Positions 9,573 to 17,797 of a stretch of 64,000 nucleotides of DNA are shown here, piece after piece. This stretch comes from Pandoraea horticolens (GTDB lineage Bacteria; Pseudomonadota; Gammaproteobacteria; Burkholderiales; Burkholderiaceae): contig NZ_CABPSM010000014.1 in assembly GCF_902459555.1 (NCBI RefSeq), forward strand, positions 62,001 to 126,000, given 5' to 3'. A program made the position numbers and the translations under genes. The stretch's first letter is position 1; each line of letters begins with the position of its first letter. Below the pieces are notes generated by a model. That model had not been told where the DNA came from and did no database searches. It worked only from the letters and a program-made list of their open reading frames with translations.

Positions 9573-9746
9573 CATCTTCTCTCATCCGGACTATGACCGT
9601 CGGCTCTGGCTTCACACCAGATCTGCTGACCCTGCCGGTGTCACGAAAGCGACGGTGGCAGGCGCTCGCGGGCTCATGACGAACGCAGCTTTCGCTGCGC
9701 AGTGTCACATACCGCCGGTGGGGACTTTCACCCCGCCCTGAAGACG
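9573..9746 (-). promoter_or_regulatory. FMN riboswitch (RFN element)
   Basis: Read on the minus strand, the leader of ribB contains the hallmark blocks of the RFN element in order. The first is GGGCGGGGTGAAAGTCCCC followed by ACCGGCGGTA near the 5' end. Then come GATCTGGTGTGAAGCCAGA, GCCGACGGTCATAGTC and GGATGAGAGAAGA at the 3' end. FMN binding in this class lowers expression of riboflavin genes. The element ends about 100 bases before the ribB ribosome site. Confidence 0.96.
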
Positions 9747-9970
9747 TGTATGCCGCACGCGCAGAGCCGCGCGGTGACTTATCGCGCGGCGTCCGTGCGT
9801 ATTCGGCGAGAGAGAGCGTAGCACAAGGTGTCGCGCGTTTGCAGGGAAGACTGCGCGGCGCGCGTGGGATTGTGGAACGGGGCGAGACCGGACGATTCGC
9901 CGGCAGTTGGGGGGCGTCAGATGCCGCAACGTCGAGTGAGGCTTGCGGCATCTGACTTACCGGACGACGT

Positions 9971-10177
9971 TCAGGCCGTGGTGCCTTTCACCGTGTAACC
10001 GGCGTCGGTGATGGCGGCGCTGACTTCAGCCGGCGAGAGACGGCTTTCGACGTCCACGCGACCCGCGCTCAGATCTACATTGACCTTGGCCGCAGCGTCG
10101 CGCTCGGTAATTGCCCGCGTGACGGCTTTGACGCAATGACCGCAGCTCATACCTTCGACTTGCACTTGCATGTTCAA
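9971..10177 (-). CDS. copZ: CopZ-like copper chaperone (HMA domain)
   Basis: A 68-residue single heavy-metal-associated domain with GMSCGHC, the metal-binding pair being Cys12 and Cys15, and the usual beta-alpha-beta pattern ending in ITDAGYTV. Such proteins carry Cu(I) in the cytosol and hand it to the N-terminal domains of a CopA ATPase, here encoded divergently. The ribosome site (AAGGAG) is good. It has its own MerR-type promoter upstream (10219-10249), so it should be copper-induced together with copA. Confidence 0.92.
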   Translation of the reverse strand: MNMQVQVEGMSCGHCVKAVTRAITERDAAAKVNVDLSAGRVDVESRLSPAEVSAAITDAGYTVKGTTA

Positions 10178-10218
10178 CTCCTTGAAAGAGGTTGGGGTGG
10201 CACTGACCAGGCAAATCG

Positions 10219-10249
10219 ATGATAGACCTTCCTACGGCAGGAAGCTCAA
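10219..10249 (-). promoter_or_regulatory. CueR-type promoter/operator of copZ
   Basis: On the minus strand, -35 TTGAGC (10249-10244) and -10 TATCAT (10224-10219) are separated by 19 bp. This is the over-long spacer typical of promoters activated by MerR-family proteins. Within the spacer lies the dyad CTTCCTGCCGTAGGAAGG, close to the known CueR operator arms (CCTTCC/GGAAGG). Confidence 0.8.
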
Positions 10250-10375
10250 GCGCTTTTTTCAGAGAATTCGCGCGATCGCTCAGACGTCGCCCAAACCTGG
10301 GCGGCTCCGGGCGCGCTATCGTGAGGGCTGGCGAGGCTGTCATGGTGAGGGCTGCGACATGTTGACGCGAGCCGC

Positions 10376-10406
10376 TTGACCTTCCTGTCATGGCAAGGAT
10401 TATGGT
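10376..10406 (+). promoter_or_regulatory. CueR-type promoter/operator of copA
   Basis: -35 TTGACC (10376-10381) and -10 TATGGT (10401-10406) are 19 bp apart, with the dyad CCTTCCTGTCATGGCAAGG across the spacer. TTGACCTTCC matches the start of the enterobacterial copA promoter bound by CueR. It lies 36 bp upstream of the copA start. Confidence 0.85.
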
Positions 10407-10442
10407 GTGACGGATGATGGCAGTCTTCCTGGAGACCCTGAA

Positions 10443-12956
10443 ATGAATCGGAACTGGTTGGTCGGTATTGAGGGCATGACCTGCGCTTCGTGTGTGACGC
10501 GGGTCGAGAAGGCGTTGCGGCGAGCGCCGGGCGTGACCAGTGCCAACGTGAATCTTGCAACTGAGACGGCGGCCGTGGAGGCCGCGCCTGACGTGACCCC
10601 TGCGGCGTTGCTCGGTGCGCTCGAGACGGCCGTGAGCGACGCAGGGTATCAAATTGCAGAGCAATCCTTCGAGTTGGCGATTGGCGGCATGACCTGTGCC
10701 TCGTGCTCGGGACGTGTGGAAAAAGCGCTTCGGAACGTGCCGGGCGTAGTCGAAGCCAACGTCAATCTGGCGACGGAACGCGCTGCCGTGCGCGGCGTTC
10801 GTGGGGTCGTCGACGTAGCCGCGCTCACCGCGGCCGTCGAGAAGGCAGGATATGAAGCGTCGCCGGTGACGGACCCGGCGCAGGCTGCGACATCGCAGGA
10901 AGGCCCTGCGTGGTGGCCGGTGGCGGTTGCCGCGGTGCTATCGCTGCCGTTGCTGTTACCGATGTTGCTCGAGCCGTTCGGCATTCATCTGATGCCACCG
11001 CCGTGGCTGCAGTGGCTGCTTGCCACACCGGTGCAGTTCTGGCTCGGTGCGCGGTTCTATCGAGCAGGTTACAAGGCGGTGCGCGCGGGTAGCGGCAATA
11101 TGGATTTGCTGGTGGCCTTGGGCACGTCTGCGGCCTACGGTCTGAGCTTGTACGAATGGTGGCGTGCGCCCGCGGGTGGCATGCCGCATCTGTATTTCGA
11201 AGCAGCAGCCGTCGTCATTACGCTGGTGCTACTCGGCAAGTGGCTCGAAGCGCGGGCAAAGCGCCGTACCGTGGAAGCGATTCGCGCGCTTGCGGCGTTG
11301 CGCCCGGAGACGGCGCAGGTGTTGCGCGACCCGCAAGGTGCGGCGAACGAGGTCACGGTGCCGCTGGGGCAAGTGAAAGTGGGTGACTGGGTCGTGGTGC
11401 GTGCCGGTGAGCGTGTGCCGGTGGACGGCGAGATTCGTGACGGCGCCAGCCAGCTCGACGAATCGTTGCTGACTGGCGAGCCGTTGCCTATCGACAAAGC
11501 GGCCGGTGACAAAGTTGTCGGTGGCTCGATCAATGGGGCCGGGATGCTGCGAGTGGAGACGACGGCTGTCGGTGCCGATACGGCACTGGCCCGCATCATT
11601 CGCATGGTCGAAGACGCGCAGGCCGGCAAGGCGCCGATTCAACGTGCCGTCGATCGGGTGGCTGCGGTCTTTGTGCCGGTGGTCGTGCTTATTGCGATTG
11701 CCACGGTCGTCGTTGGCTGGATGCTGGGTATCGGACTCGAGGCAGCGCTGCTCAATGCGGTGGCGGTGCTGGTCATCGCTTGCCCGTGTGCGCTGGGGCT
11801 GGCAACGCCTGCCGCGATCATGGTAGGCACAGGCGCGGCAGCGCGGCATGGCATTCTCATCAAGGATGCCGAAGCACTCGAACTGGCACACCGTATCGGC
11901 GTCGTTGCCTTCGACAAGACAGGAACGCTGACCGAAGGCAAACCGCGACTGGTGGCCCATCTGCCTGCGCCGGGCACGAGCGCCGAGACGTTGTTGCGCT
12001 GGGCCGCTGCGGTGCAGTCGGGGAGTTCGCATCCGCTGGCGAAGGCGGTGATGACGGCGGCGGAGGAGGCTGGGCTAACGTTGGCAATACCGGTGGCTTC
12101 CGAGATTGCCGCGTTGCCTGGCAGAGGGATGCGCGCGCGTGTCGAGGAGGCGGGCGACGTGGGCGAACTGCGCGGTGTCCATCGACTGCAATTGGGCAAT
12201 GCCCGGTTGCTCGACGAACTGGGCATCTCGCAGGCAGCGCTGGCCGGGGAGGCCAAGCGTCTGGCGGCTGAGGGGCGTACCGTCTCGTGGCTGGTGGAGA
12301 CCGGCGACGAGGGCACTAGTGCGGGTGCGGCGCGGTTGCTAGGGCTGCTGGCGTTCGGCGACACGCTCAAAGCCACGGCGCGCCCGGCCATCGACCGATT
12401 GCATGCCCTTGGTGTGCGCTGCGTGATGATCACGGGGGATAACGCGGGGAGTGCCAAGGCCGTGGCCGACGCGTTGGGGCTCGATGAGGTTCATGCAGAC
12501 GTGCTGCCGGAGCGCAAAGCGGAGGTAATTGCGCAACTCAAGCGCGACGGTGTGGTCGTAGCCATGGTTGGCGATGGCATCAACGACGCTCCGGCACTCG
12601 CCGCAGCCGACGTCGGTATCGCGATGGGGTCCGGTACCGATGTCGCGATGCAGACGGCGGGCATCGCGCTGATGCGCGGCGATCCGCTTCGAGTTGCCGA
12701 TGCTATCGATGTCTCCCGTCGTACGTGGTCGAAGATCCGTCAGAACTTGTTCTGGGCCTTCGCGTACAACGTGATCGGTATTCCGCTGGCGGCCTTCGGG
12801 CTGTTGAGTCCGGTGATCGCCGGTGCGGCGATGGCGCTCAGCAGTGTCAGTGTGGTGAGTAATGCGCTGTTGCTGCGCCGGTGGCGTCCAGTGGTGCAAG
12901 AGGTCAATGAGAGCGCTGCCAGGAGTATTGGCGAGGCCCGTCGCGCTGGCGCGTGA
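10443..12956 (+). CDS. copA: Copper-exporting P1B-type ATPase
   Basis: CopA pumps Cu(I) out of the cytosol at the cost of ATP. The 837-residue protein has two N-terminal heavy-metal domains, both with GMTCASC (Cys14/Cys17 and Cys85/Cys88). It also has membrane segments, the actuator motif LTGEP, the metal-transport motif Cys447-Pro-Cys449, the phosphorylation site DKTGT at about 491, the SSHP motif of P1B pumps and the hinge GDGINDAP near 710. All key residues are present. I chose the ATG at 10443 because it lies just downstream of the CueR-type promoter and ends right before the first metal domain; the in-frame codon at 10407 would overlap the -10 box. copZ is divergent and cueR lies downstream. 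Confidence 0.96.
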   Translation: MNRNWLVGIEGMTCASCVTRVEKALRRAPGVTSANVNLATETAAVEAAPDVTPAALLGALETAVSDAGYQIAEQSFELAIGGMTCASCSGRVEKALRNVPGVVEANVNLATERAAVRGVRGVVDVAALTAAVEKAGYEASPVTDPAQAATSQEGPAWWPVAVAAVLSLPLLLPMLLEPFGIHLMPPPWLQWLLATPVQFWLGARFYRAGYKAVRAGSGNMDLLVALGTSAAYGLSLYEWWRAPAGGMPHLYFEAAAVVITLVLLGKWLEARAKRRTVEAIRALAALRPETAQVLRDPQGAANEVTVPLGQVKVGDWVVVRAGERVPVDGEIRDGASQLDESLLTGEPLPIDKAAGDKVVGGSINGAGMLRVETTAVGADTALARIIRMVEDAQAGKAPIQRAVDRVAAVFVPVVVLIAIATVVVGWMLGIGLEAALLNAVAVLVIACPCALGLATPAAIMVGTGAAARHGILIKDAEALELAHRIGVVAFDKTGTLTEGKPRLVAHLPAPGTSAETLLRWAAAVQSGSSHPLAKAVMTAAEEAGLTLAIPVASEIAALPGRGMRARVEEAGDVGELRGVHRLQLGNARLLDELGISQAALAGEAKRLAAEGRTVSWLVETGDEGTSAGAARLLGLLAFGDTLKATARPAIDRLHALGVRCVMITGDNAGSAKAVADALGLDEVHADVLPERKAEVIAQLKRDGVVVAMVGDGINDAPALAAADVGIAMGSGTDVAMQTAGIALMRGDPLRVADAIDVSRRTWSKIRQNLFWAFAYNVIGIPLAAFGLLSPVIAGAAMALSSVSVVSNALLLRRWRPVVQEVNESAARSIGEARRAGA

Positions 12957-13005
12957 GGGTGGTTTGCCCGGACGCAAGGTGAACGGCGCATAATGAAATG
13001 ATTAG

Positions 13006-13043
13006 GGGTGAGGCACGGAAAAGGTCCTGCTGGTGCCTCACCC
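13006..13043 (+). terminator. Hairpin downstream of copA
   Basis: GGGTGAGGCAC at 13006-13016 pairs perfectly with GTGCCTCACCC at 13033-13043. It follows the copA stop by 50 bp and is followed only by a short T-containing stretch, so it is a probable but weak terminator or mRNA end. Confidence 0.5.
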
Positions 13044-13131
13044 GGATTTCCATCTGGCTTGAAAATCGTCGAAAGCGACGTCATCTGGATGATATCGCCC
13101 GTCTTTTGTCGTGGAGCCAGTGCTGCCGAAT

Positions 13132-13947
13132 ATGAATAGTCTGCATATCGCAAGTTACAACATCCACAAGGGGTTTTCCGCATTCAACCGTTTGCGTGTT
13201 CACGAATTGCGCGCGGGGTTGGAGGGACTTGCACCGGATCTTGTCTTCCTTCAGGAAGTGCAGGGCATGCACCAGCGGCATGCCCTGCGTCACAGTAACT
13301 GGCCGGTACAGCCACAACACGAGTTTTTGGCTCAAGGTATGTGGCGCGATCACGCTTATGGACGCAATGTCGTCTACGAGCATGGGCATCATGGCAACGC
13401 GATTCTGAGCCGTTATCCGATCGTCCGGTCGGACAATCACGACATCACGACCTATAGTTTTGAGAAGCGCGGCATGCTTCATTGCGAGATTGCCGTGCCG
13501 GGACTGACGCAACCGCTGCATTGCCTGTGTGTGCATTTGTCGCTGGCAGGTCGCGGCCGCCGGCGCCAGTTCGAGATGCTCGCGGAGCGCGTTGCCGATG
13601 CCATTCCCGCCGATGCGCCGTTGATCATCGCGGGCGACTTCAACGACTGGAGCAATCAGGCGGATCGGTTGCTGGCGGAAAAACTGGCGCTGACCGAGGT
13701 GTTTCAGAACAGTGCGGGGCGTCCCGCACGTAGTTTCCCGAGTGGATTGCCGCTTTTGCGACTTGACCGCATTTACGCACGCGGCTTTCATATCGAAGGG
13801 GCGCAGGTCTTGCGTGGGCGCCCCTGGTCACGGATTTCCGATCACGCGCCTATCAGCGCCCGGCTTGTGCTATCGGGTAACGACAAGGCGATGAACGGTT
13901 CCTCCATCCCGTCGTTCAACCCTCGGTTCCCCCCAGTGAGGCAGTGA
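13132..13947 (+). CDS. Endonuclease/exonuclease/phosphatase-family protein
   Basis: The 271-residue protein belongs to the Mg-dependent endonuclease/exonuclease/phosphatase (EEP) fold. It shows SYNIHKG near the start, the metal-binding glutamate in FLQEVQG, HGNAILSRYPI, the GDFNDW motif and the terminal SDHAPI motif, so the active site looks complete. No signal peptide is visible. Substrate (DNA, RNA, lipid or sugar phosphate) cannot be assigned. The ATG at 13132 is preferred; an in-frame GTG at 13111 would add 7 residues. The stop overlaps the cueR start by 4 bases (ATGA), so the two genes are translationally coupled, which is an unexpected partner for a copper regulator. Confidence 0.85.
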   Translation: MNSLHIASYNIHKGFSAFNRLRVHELRAGLEGLAPDLVFLQEVQGMHQRHALRHSNWPVQPQHEFLAQGMWRDHAYGRNVVYEHGHHGNAILSRYPIVRSDNHDITTYSFEKRGMLHCEIAVPGLTQPLHCLCVHLSLAGRGRRRQFEMLAERVADAIPADAPLIIAGDFNDWSNQADRLLAEKLALTEVFQNSAGRPARSFPSGLPLLRLDRIYARGFHIEGAQVLRGRPWSRISDHAPISARLVLSGNDKAMNGSSIPSFNPRFPPVRQ

Positions 13948-14507
13948 TGAACATCGGACAAGCGGCACAGGCCAGCGGCGTGACGGCCAAGATGATCCGG
14001 TACTACGAAAGTATCGGCCTGATGCCTCCGAGCCCTCGCTCCGAGGCAGGTTACCGGCGATACGGCGAGCAGGATCTTCATCTGCTTCGGTTCATTCGCC
14101 AGTCGAGACGATTGGGCTTCGGGATCGACCAGATCCGCCAGTTACTGGCACTTTGGCAGGATCGCGGCCGTTCCAGCGCACAGGTGAAAGCGCTCGCCCA
14201 ATCTCATGTCGACGAACTCAATCAACGCATTGGCGAACTGGTGGCCATGCGCGACACACTTTCGCATCTCGCCATGCATTGCCACGGCGATGACCGCCCC
14301 GATTGCCCGATATTGGAGGGCATTGCCGCCGCAGCGCTTCCCGGCGATCTGGGCACCAAGGCAGAGTGTTCCGCTAGTCCGATGACGTCCTGCAATCCTG
14401 CGCCGCAAGCCGCTGCATCTGAGGCTGCGGCCGTCGAATCTGCGGCCCCGACGGACAAACCGGTCGGTGACGGCGACGCTCAGGCCAGTCAGATTCCCCG
14501 ACGATAA
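13944..14507 (+). CDS. cueR: CueR-like MerR-family copper regulator with extended C-terminus
   Basis: A MerR winged-helix domain (MNIGQAAQASGVTAKMIRYYE, EAGYRRYGEQDL) is followed by the dimerisation helix. A metal loop has Cys112 and Cys120 (CHGDDRPDC), exactly the two cysteines and spacing that bind Cu(I) in E. coli CueR. It should activate the two 19-bp-spacer promoters of copZ and copA in response to Cu(I). At 187 residues it is about 50 longer than typical CueR. The extra tail is alanine-rich and contains a second C-x7-C (Cys141, Cys149). The gene is translationally coupled to the EEP nuclease gene and ends at a good terminator. Confidence 0.9.
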   Translation: MMNIGQAAQASGVTAKMIRYYESIGLMPPSPRSEAGYRRYGEQDLHLLRFIRQSRRLGFGIDQIRQLLALWQDRGRSSAQVKALAQSHVDELNQRIGELVAMRDTLSHLAMHCHGDDRPDCPILEGIAAAALPGDLGTKAECSASPMTSCNPAPQAAASEAAAVESAAPTDKPVGDGDAQASQIPRR

Positions 14508-14554
14508 ATCGCGGGGGCTGGCTGCCACTCACTGGCCTCCAGAATCCGGTATGA

Positions 14555-14580
14555 CGCGCCGCAGTAGCGGCGCTTTTTTT
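14555..14580 (+). terminator. Rho-independent terminator after cueR
   Basis: GCGCCGC and GCGGCGC pair around a short AGTA loop and are followed by seven T residues. Confidence 0.9.
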
Positions 14581-14736
14581 ATTTTCCGAATTTTTTTCGT
14601 CCCCTGCGACAGTGCGCCGCAGTGAGGTGTTGTGTCGCGCTGACAGTTGTTTAAATTGTTGATTTTCATAGTGTTTACTCGGGGGTGATTGCATTTTTAC
14701 CAATCCTATAGCAGATTTTTTGTGGTTTTCCAATAT

Positions 14737-14771
14737 AGGGTCTAACCCTTAACGGGAAAACCCTATATAAT
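14737..14771 (+). promoter_or_regulatory. Promoter of DUF3563 gene with tandem GGG/CCC palindromes
   Basis: A clear -10 box TATAAT sits at 14766-14771. Directly upstream are two dyads, AGGGTCTAACCCT (14737-14749) and GGGAAAACCC (14754-14763). ATATAGGG and CCCTATAT also flank the pair. There is no -35 box at the right spacing, so an activator or a non-standard promoter is likely. Surrounding DNA (14640-14770) is AT-rich. Confidence 0.55.
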
Positions 14772-14819
14772 GCGAAACACTGCTGCGATGCAGCACACTA
14801 AATAAATTGGAGAAACGCC

Positions 14820-14960
14820 ATGTTTGCCGCCCTGTTTGAAGTTGTGAATACTTGGTTCGAAACTGCTGAACGCCGTCGTCGTGAAGCGTTCCTGGCGGAG
14901 TCGAAGGACATCATTGAGTTGGAACAACGTATCCGCACGCTGGAAACCGCCGGTTACTAA
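14820..14960 (+). CDS. DUF3563-family microprotein
   Basis: A 46-residue protein, mostly one amphipathic helix with an arginine cluster (ERRRREAFLAESKDIIELEQ). It matches my knowledge of DUF3563, a small family found mainly in Burkholderiaceae; function unknown. The ATG has a GGAGA ribosome site 8 bases upstream and a strong TATAAT promoter about 50 bases upstream, so it is probably well expressed. A terminator follows. The short basic, coiled-coil-like sequence resembles DUF1127/YjiS-type regulators in general character, but I do not claim homology. Confidence 0.8.
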   Translation: MFAALFEVVNTWFETAERRRREAFLAESKDIIELEQRIRTLETAGY

Positions 14961-15122
14961 GCTGTCTGTAGCAAGTCGTTCCGGACGAACGGTCGTCGCT
15001 GGCGCAATCAGGCAAGTCGATCGTCACACTGGGCGATCCCCGTCATCGATGTGATGATGTGCGACGGCACCCAACCGTAAGTTCGGATGCCAATCCCTGA
15101 TGTTCTCAGGATTGGCTCGCGT

Positions 15123-15152
15123 AAGCCCGCCACGTTGGCGGGCTTTGTCGTT
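15123..15152 (+). terminator. Terminator downstream of DUF3563 gene
   Basis: AAGCCCGCCA and TGGCGGGCTT pair with a short loop and are followed by TTGTCGTTT. No gene is seen between 14961 and 15280, so this is the likely end of the DUF3563 transcript, about 160 bases past its stop. Confidence 0.75.
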
Positions 15153-15280
15153 TACGCGGCACATCGGGCGAACGCAATTCCAAGCATCTCCCTTGGCGAT
15201 GACGACGAAAAACGCGGTCAGCAGTCGCGCCCCGGTCTGAAAGCCATACCAGGGCGTTTTTCATCGGCGGAGACCGCTGT

Positions 15281-15745
15281 TTACTTCTCGATGGTGAACT
15301 CGGTGGTGATCGCAGCCCCGTTGGCGAGCGAGGTCACGCCGTAATACTTGTCACCGACCTTGAACATGAAGCGGCACCAGTTCTCGGTGAGCGCTCGCCA
15401 TTCCAGGTTCACGCAATATGATCCGTTGTCGTTGACTGACCAGGTGCCAGTGGCGTGGGCGACCTGGACCAGGCGCCCCCCCGATCCGAGATTGCCCTTG
15501 TTGTCGCTCGTGGCATTGAGCGTGCCATTGGTCTTGTTAATCCACTTACGCGTACTGCCATTGTTGATGACGTTGGTGATATGTGCACCGGGCATCAGCG
15601 AACGCAAGTCGTCAACGCTGAGTTGCCGGCCGTTGGCGTCCTTGAGGTCGGACAGACGCATCGGGTCGGCGTATACGAATGTCGACAGCGCGAGCAGGCC
15701 GCTGGCGAGGAAGGCGGTGATGGGGGAAGCAAAGCGGGGAACCAT
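15281..15745 (-). CDS. Small secreted protein, possibly DUF995-like
   Basis: A 154-residue protein starting with a Sec signal peptide (hydrophobic SPITAFLASGLLALSTFVYA, cleavage near Ala-Asp). The mature part has LSVDDLRSLMPGAHI, then GTWSVNDNGSYCVNLEW and ENWCRFMFKVGDKYYG, a pattern I associate with DUF995 periplasmic proteins; the assignment is tentative. Two cysteines (in SYC and NWC) could form a disulfide. I chose the ATG at 15745 because it gives a clean signal peptide; an in-frame start at 15790 adds 15 basic residues. Function unknown, monocistronic. Confidence 0.7.
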   Translation of the reverse strand: MVPRFASPITAFLASGLLALSTFVYADPMRLSDLKDANGRQLSVDDLRSLMPGAHITNVINNGSTRKWINKTNGTLNATSDNKGNLGSGGRLVQVAHATGTWSVNDNGSYCVNLEWRALTENWCRFMFKVGDKYYGVTSLANGAAITTEFTIEK

Positions 15746-15959
15746 GATGACCCCTGGACGTCGCTTGATTGACGCCCGACGCGCGCGCATGCGTCGTCAG
15801 ACGTTATCGTCCCGTGCTCGGGGCACGGTGTAGCTATCGGTCAGGGTCTTGCCTCGTGATGCGTTACCACTATAGGCGACGTGCCACGGTCTGCACAGTC
15901 GGTGCGCCCCGGACACACGGTCAAGCGACGACCGCGTGTCTGGGGTGTGGGAACCGACC

Positions 15960-16625
15960 TTAGTCGGTGCCGTACTTCGGCGAGCGCGGGCCGTAGAGCA
16001 GGCCGTTGGCACGACCTGCTGACAGCAAGCGCGCATTGGCCGTGCCGGCGACTGTGTAGCCGGCGTTCGACACGCTGTTGACGATCTGCTTGACCGCCGC
16101 CGTGATCAGCATGCCGATCAGGCCGCCACCGCTACTGTTGTTGCCTTCGTTGTTCGACGCGCTGGCCGCGCCGCTCCACAACTTGGCGCCGTTGCGAAGA
16201 TCGATGAGTTCGGCCGAGACGGTCACCACCGTAGCGCTGTCGAGCACCATGTACTTCGTGCCGTACTGCGTGATTTTGAGGTAGAGCGCGGCGTCGGCGC
16301 CGAAGATTTCGCGCAGCTTGGCCGGGCTTACCTGATGGATGTCACCGGCGACGGTCAGGCCGTTCTGACGGAACGACTCATCGACCAATGCCACCGGCAT
16401 CACGTAGTAGCCAGCCTCGCCCAGCGGTACCGTAACCTGCGACAGCACGCTGTAGGTCGCATCGACGTCAGGCGATTCATTCAGCGGCGGTAGCACCAGA
16501 ATCGACTTCGGTTTGCTTTCCTTGAACGCGGTGTAGTCGTACGGTTTGGCTTGATGCACCGCGCAACCCGTCATCACGGCGGCCAGCGCCGCTACCGTCA
16601 TCCATTTGCAGAGTCGCGCGATCAT
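15960..16625 (-). CDS. GNA1162/DUF799-family lipoprotein
   Basis: The 221-residue protein has a lipoprotein signal peptide with lipobox MTGC near residue 21. It then has the DUF799 (Neisseria GNA1162-like) domain: KSILVLPPLNESPDVDATY, GYYVMPVALVDE and FGADAALYLKITQYGTKY. The fold is TolB-N/CsgG-like. A glycine/serine-rich loop (NNEGNNSSGGG) precedes a hydrophobic helix. It is the last gene of a three-gene operon with a DUF4810 protein (4-bp ATGA overlap) and a CsgG-like protein, all predicted outer-membrane lipoproteins. The trio is known from Neisseria and other proteobacteria; its function is not established. Confidence 0.85.
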   Translation of the reverse strand: MIARLCKWMTVAALAAVMTGCAVHQAKPYDYTAFKESKPKSILVLPPLNESPDVDATYSVLSQVTVPLGEAGYYVMPVALVDESFRQNGLTVAGDIHQVSPAKLREIFGADAALYLKITQYGTKYMVLDSATVVTVSAELIDLRNGAKLWSGAASASNNEGNNSSGGGLIGMLITAAVKQIVNSVSNAGYTVAGTANARLLSAGRANGLLYGPRSPKYGTD

Positions 16626-16993
16626 TGCTTGGCCTCCGGGGTCTTGTTCTTGAGGAGAAAGTCGATGTAACCGGCCGATTCGGGGAACAACTGCTTCTCG
16701 GTCTGGAATTCCTCGACCATCTTGTCGGACTTGCCCACAGAGGCGTAGAGCAGACCGAGGTGAGCGTGAAAGCCAGGGGGGGCGGCGTTATTGGCGGCCT
16801 TGATTTTCTCGAGGTCGCGCTCGAGCACGATGATCTGGGCTTCTTTCGATTCGCCCTTGAAGTATTCGTAGACTTGCGGCTGGTAGCTTTCCCAGTCGTA
16901 CAGAGGCTTGGGCGGGGTGGCGCAGCCCGTGAGCAGTGCACCACCGATGATGGCTGCCACGGCGGCGCGGCCGGATGAGAACTTGCGGTTCAT
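16622..16993 (-). CDS. DUF4810-family lipoprotein
   Basis: A 123-residue lipoprotein whose signal peptide ends in LLTGC. The mature part has the conserved start PLYDWESYQPQVYEYFKG and two helical TPR-like stretches (ERDLEKIKAANNAAPPGFHAHLGLLYASVGKSD is spread over the middle), matching DUF4810. The start at 16993 (MNRKF) is preferred to the in-frame ATG at 17017 because it gives a normal lipoprotein signal. It overlaps the DUF799 gene by 4 bp and follows the CsgG-like gene, so the three are one transcription unit. It probably acts as a periplasmic adaptor of the CsgG-like protein, by position only. Confidence 0.8.
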   Translation of the reverse strand: MNRKFSSGRAAVAAIIGGALLTGCATPPKPLYDWESYQPQVYEYFKGESKEAQIIVLERDLEKIKAANNAAPPGFHAHLGLLYASVGKSDKMVEEFQTEKQLFPESAGYIDFLLKNKTPEAKQ

Positions 16994-17113
16994 GGCGATA
17001 GAGATCCTGATACGCATGCCACGGCGGGCGAGCGCGGGCCTGCACTGATGTGCGAGGCCGAGCGCGTTACGCGCGACGCACCTGCAGCATGCTGCAAAAG
17101 TGAGTTGGCTGGC

Positions 17114-17797
17114 TTACTTGCCCGGCTTCCAGGCACCGCTTTCGATACCGGCGACCAGATTGTTGACGGCTTCGCGCATCGCGAGGTCGAGGACCTTGCC
17201 GTTGAGCGTCGAGTCGTAGCCAGCGGTACCGCCGAAGCCGATCACTTCGCGATTCGACAGGGCGAACTCGCCCGCACCACCGCTCGAGTAGACGACTTCC
17301 GACGTGGCGATATCGACCACGTTCAGGTTGACCTTGGCGTAAGCGATCTGCTCGCGGCCACGGCCGAGGATGCCGAAGAGTTGCTTGTCGCCCACTTCCT
17401 TGCGGCCGAACTCGACGACGTCGCCGGTGATCACGTAGTCGGCGCCCTTGAGCGTCTGCTGAGTCTTCTTGATATCGGCTTCCTGACGGATCTCGGCCAT
17501 GTTGTCGCGGTCGAGCACGTTGAAGCGATTGGTTTGTTGCAGATGGGTGATCAGGATCGTTTTGGCCTGGCTGCCGAGTCGATCGACGTTATCGGAAAAA
17601 ACGCCCCGCATGTAAGCGGAACGATTATCGAACTTGCCGACAGCGATAGGCGTGCGTACACCCACGTACGGACGGCTGGCACTTTCCACCTTGGCGACTT
17701 GCACGGTGCGCGAGCTTTCGGTGGCGCAACCGCCAAGCACGCCGACGGCGACCATGGCGGCGCTGAGCAGCGCAATGCTGGACTTGCTTTTCTGCAC
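17114..17797 (-). CDS. CsgG/HfaB-family outer-membrane lipoprotein
   Basis: A 227-residue protein with a lipoprotein signal (VGVLGGC) and the CsgG domain: IAVGKFDNRSAYMRGVFSDNVDRLGSQ in parts, LITHLQQTNRFNVLDRDNMAEI, GADYVITGDVVEFGRKEVG and a C-terminal segment rich in small residues. CsgG forms the outer-membrane export channel for curli, and HfaB does so for Caulobacter holdfast anchors. Here there are no csgA, csgB, csgE, csgF or hfa genes nearby. It heads the CsgG-DUF4810-DUF799 operon. The domain is certain; whether it forms a secretion pore or a cell-envelope sensor is open. Confidence 0.88.
   Translation of the reverse strand: MQKSKSSIALLSAAMVAVGVLGGCATESSRTVQVAKVESASRPYVGVRTPIAVGKFDNRSAYMRGVFSDNVDRLGSQAKTILITHLQQTNRFNVLDRDNMAEIRQEADIKKTQQTLKGADYVITGDVVEFGRKEVGDKQLFGILGRGREQIAYAKVNLNVVDIATSEVVYSSGGAGEFALSNREVIGFGGTAGYDSTLNGKVLDLAMREAVNNLVAGIESGAWKPGK

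Noticed and set aside
15087-15344. 85-residue plus-strand open frame between the DUF3563 and DUF995-like genes
   Set aside because: It spans a terminator hairpin, overlaps the opposite gene, and has no recognisable sequence or ribosome site.
17114-17797. Curli biogenesis locus
   Set aside because: Only the CsgG-like gene is present; no csgA, csgB, csgD, csgE or csgF.
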